From NCBI RefSeq assembly GCF_037392515.1, contig NC_090281.1, positions 55,840,753 to 55,904,752 of the forward strand: a DNA stretch of 64,000 bases, in the 5' to 3' direction. The position numbers were made by a program, and so were the translations under genes. The notes under the pieces were generated by a model that saw nothing but the letters and a program-made list of their open reading frames with translations, made no database searches and was not told where the DNA came from. The DNA comes from Haliotis asinina (taxonomy: Eukaryota; Mollusca; Gastropoda; Lepetellida; Haliotidae). Positions within the stretch are counted from its first letter, which is position 1, and every line of letters starts with the position of its first letter. Of this stretch, positions 63,790-64,000 are shown one piece after another.

Positions 63790-64000
63790 ACAGTAGTTAT
63801 CACTGACGAATATCTCATGACATAGCTTAAGTGAAAAGTATGTCGTGTTATTCCTGTAGTTGCACAACATCCCTTGTTACGCCTGTGCGATACGCCTGTT
63901 GATGAACAATATACGGTGTTATGCCTATAGCTGATAAATATCTCGTGTTAAGCTGTAACTTAAAATATTTCTTACTACACTCCTAGCTGAAAACTATCTC
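63790..64000. repeat. Degenerate tandem repeat at the right edge
   Basis: Loose 30-40-bp units with ATATCTC, GTGTTA and CTGTAG-type motifs, upstream of exon 1's acceptor. May continue outside the window. Confidence 0.4.

Overview
This is eukaryotic, animal-type DNA: split genes with GT-AG introns, dense dispersed repeats and no operons. The repeats point to a marine gastropod, most likely an abalone (Haliotis) or close relative. Three short interspersed families recur through the introns: one with the core 'ccagtgatcaacagcatgag', one with a tRNA-like head ending 'gattccccacatggg', and one with 'cacccagcagtgaattgggt'. The species call is inference from recalled repeat style, not from a search.

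One gene fills most of the window. It lies on the minus strand and I could follow it as 47 exons from 63688 down to a stop codon at 9790-9792. Every exon has an AG acceptor and a GT donor, with one GC donor, and every junction joins in phase, giving about 2,360 codons. Its 5' end (signal peptide, first exons) lies beyond base 64000. The product is a very large single-pass receptor of the macrophage-mannose-receptor type. In order: four C-type lectin domains (CTLD), three F5/8 type C (discoidin) domains, one WSC domain, seven more CTLDs, a Thr/Pro-rich stalk, a transmembrane helix and a short tail with an FxNxxY endocytosis-type motif. CTLD4, CTLD8 and CTLD9 keep the EPN plus WND pairs expected of mannose-type calcium and sugar binding; the others have partly or wholly lost them.

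The introns are extraordinarily rich in tandem repeats, by my estimate about 13 kb of the 54-kb gene body. In at least six cases the repeated unit contains an exon end together with its splice site (exons 3, 9, 17, 24, 36 and 37), so the intron holds rows of decoy donors or acceptors. This is the most unusual signal in the window.

Mobile DNA: an apparently intact Tc1-like transposon (7644-8940), a second Tc1-like element broken by one nonsense codon (about 61240-62750), a hAT-like miniature element with 8-bp target duplications (36014-36631), several other inverted-repeat miniature elements, and a 274-bp-arm foldback (806-1555). At the left end, 2224-2344 on the minus strand may be the signal-peptide exon of another gene that runs off the window. 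The rest of 1-9500 is intergenic and repeat-rich.
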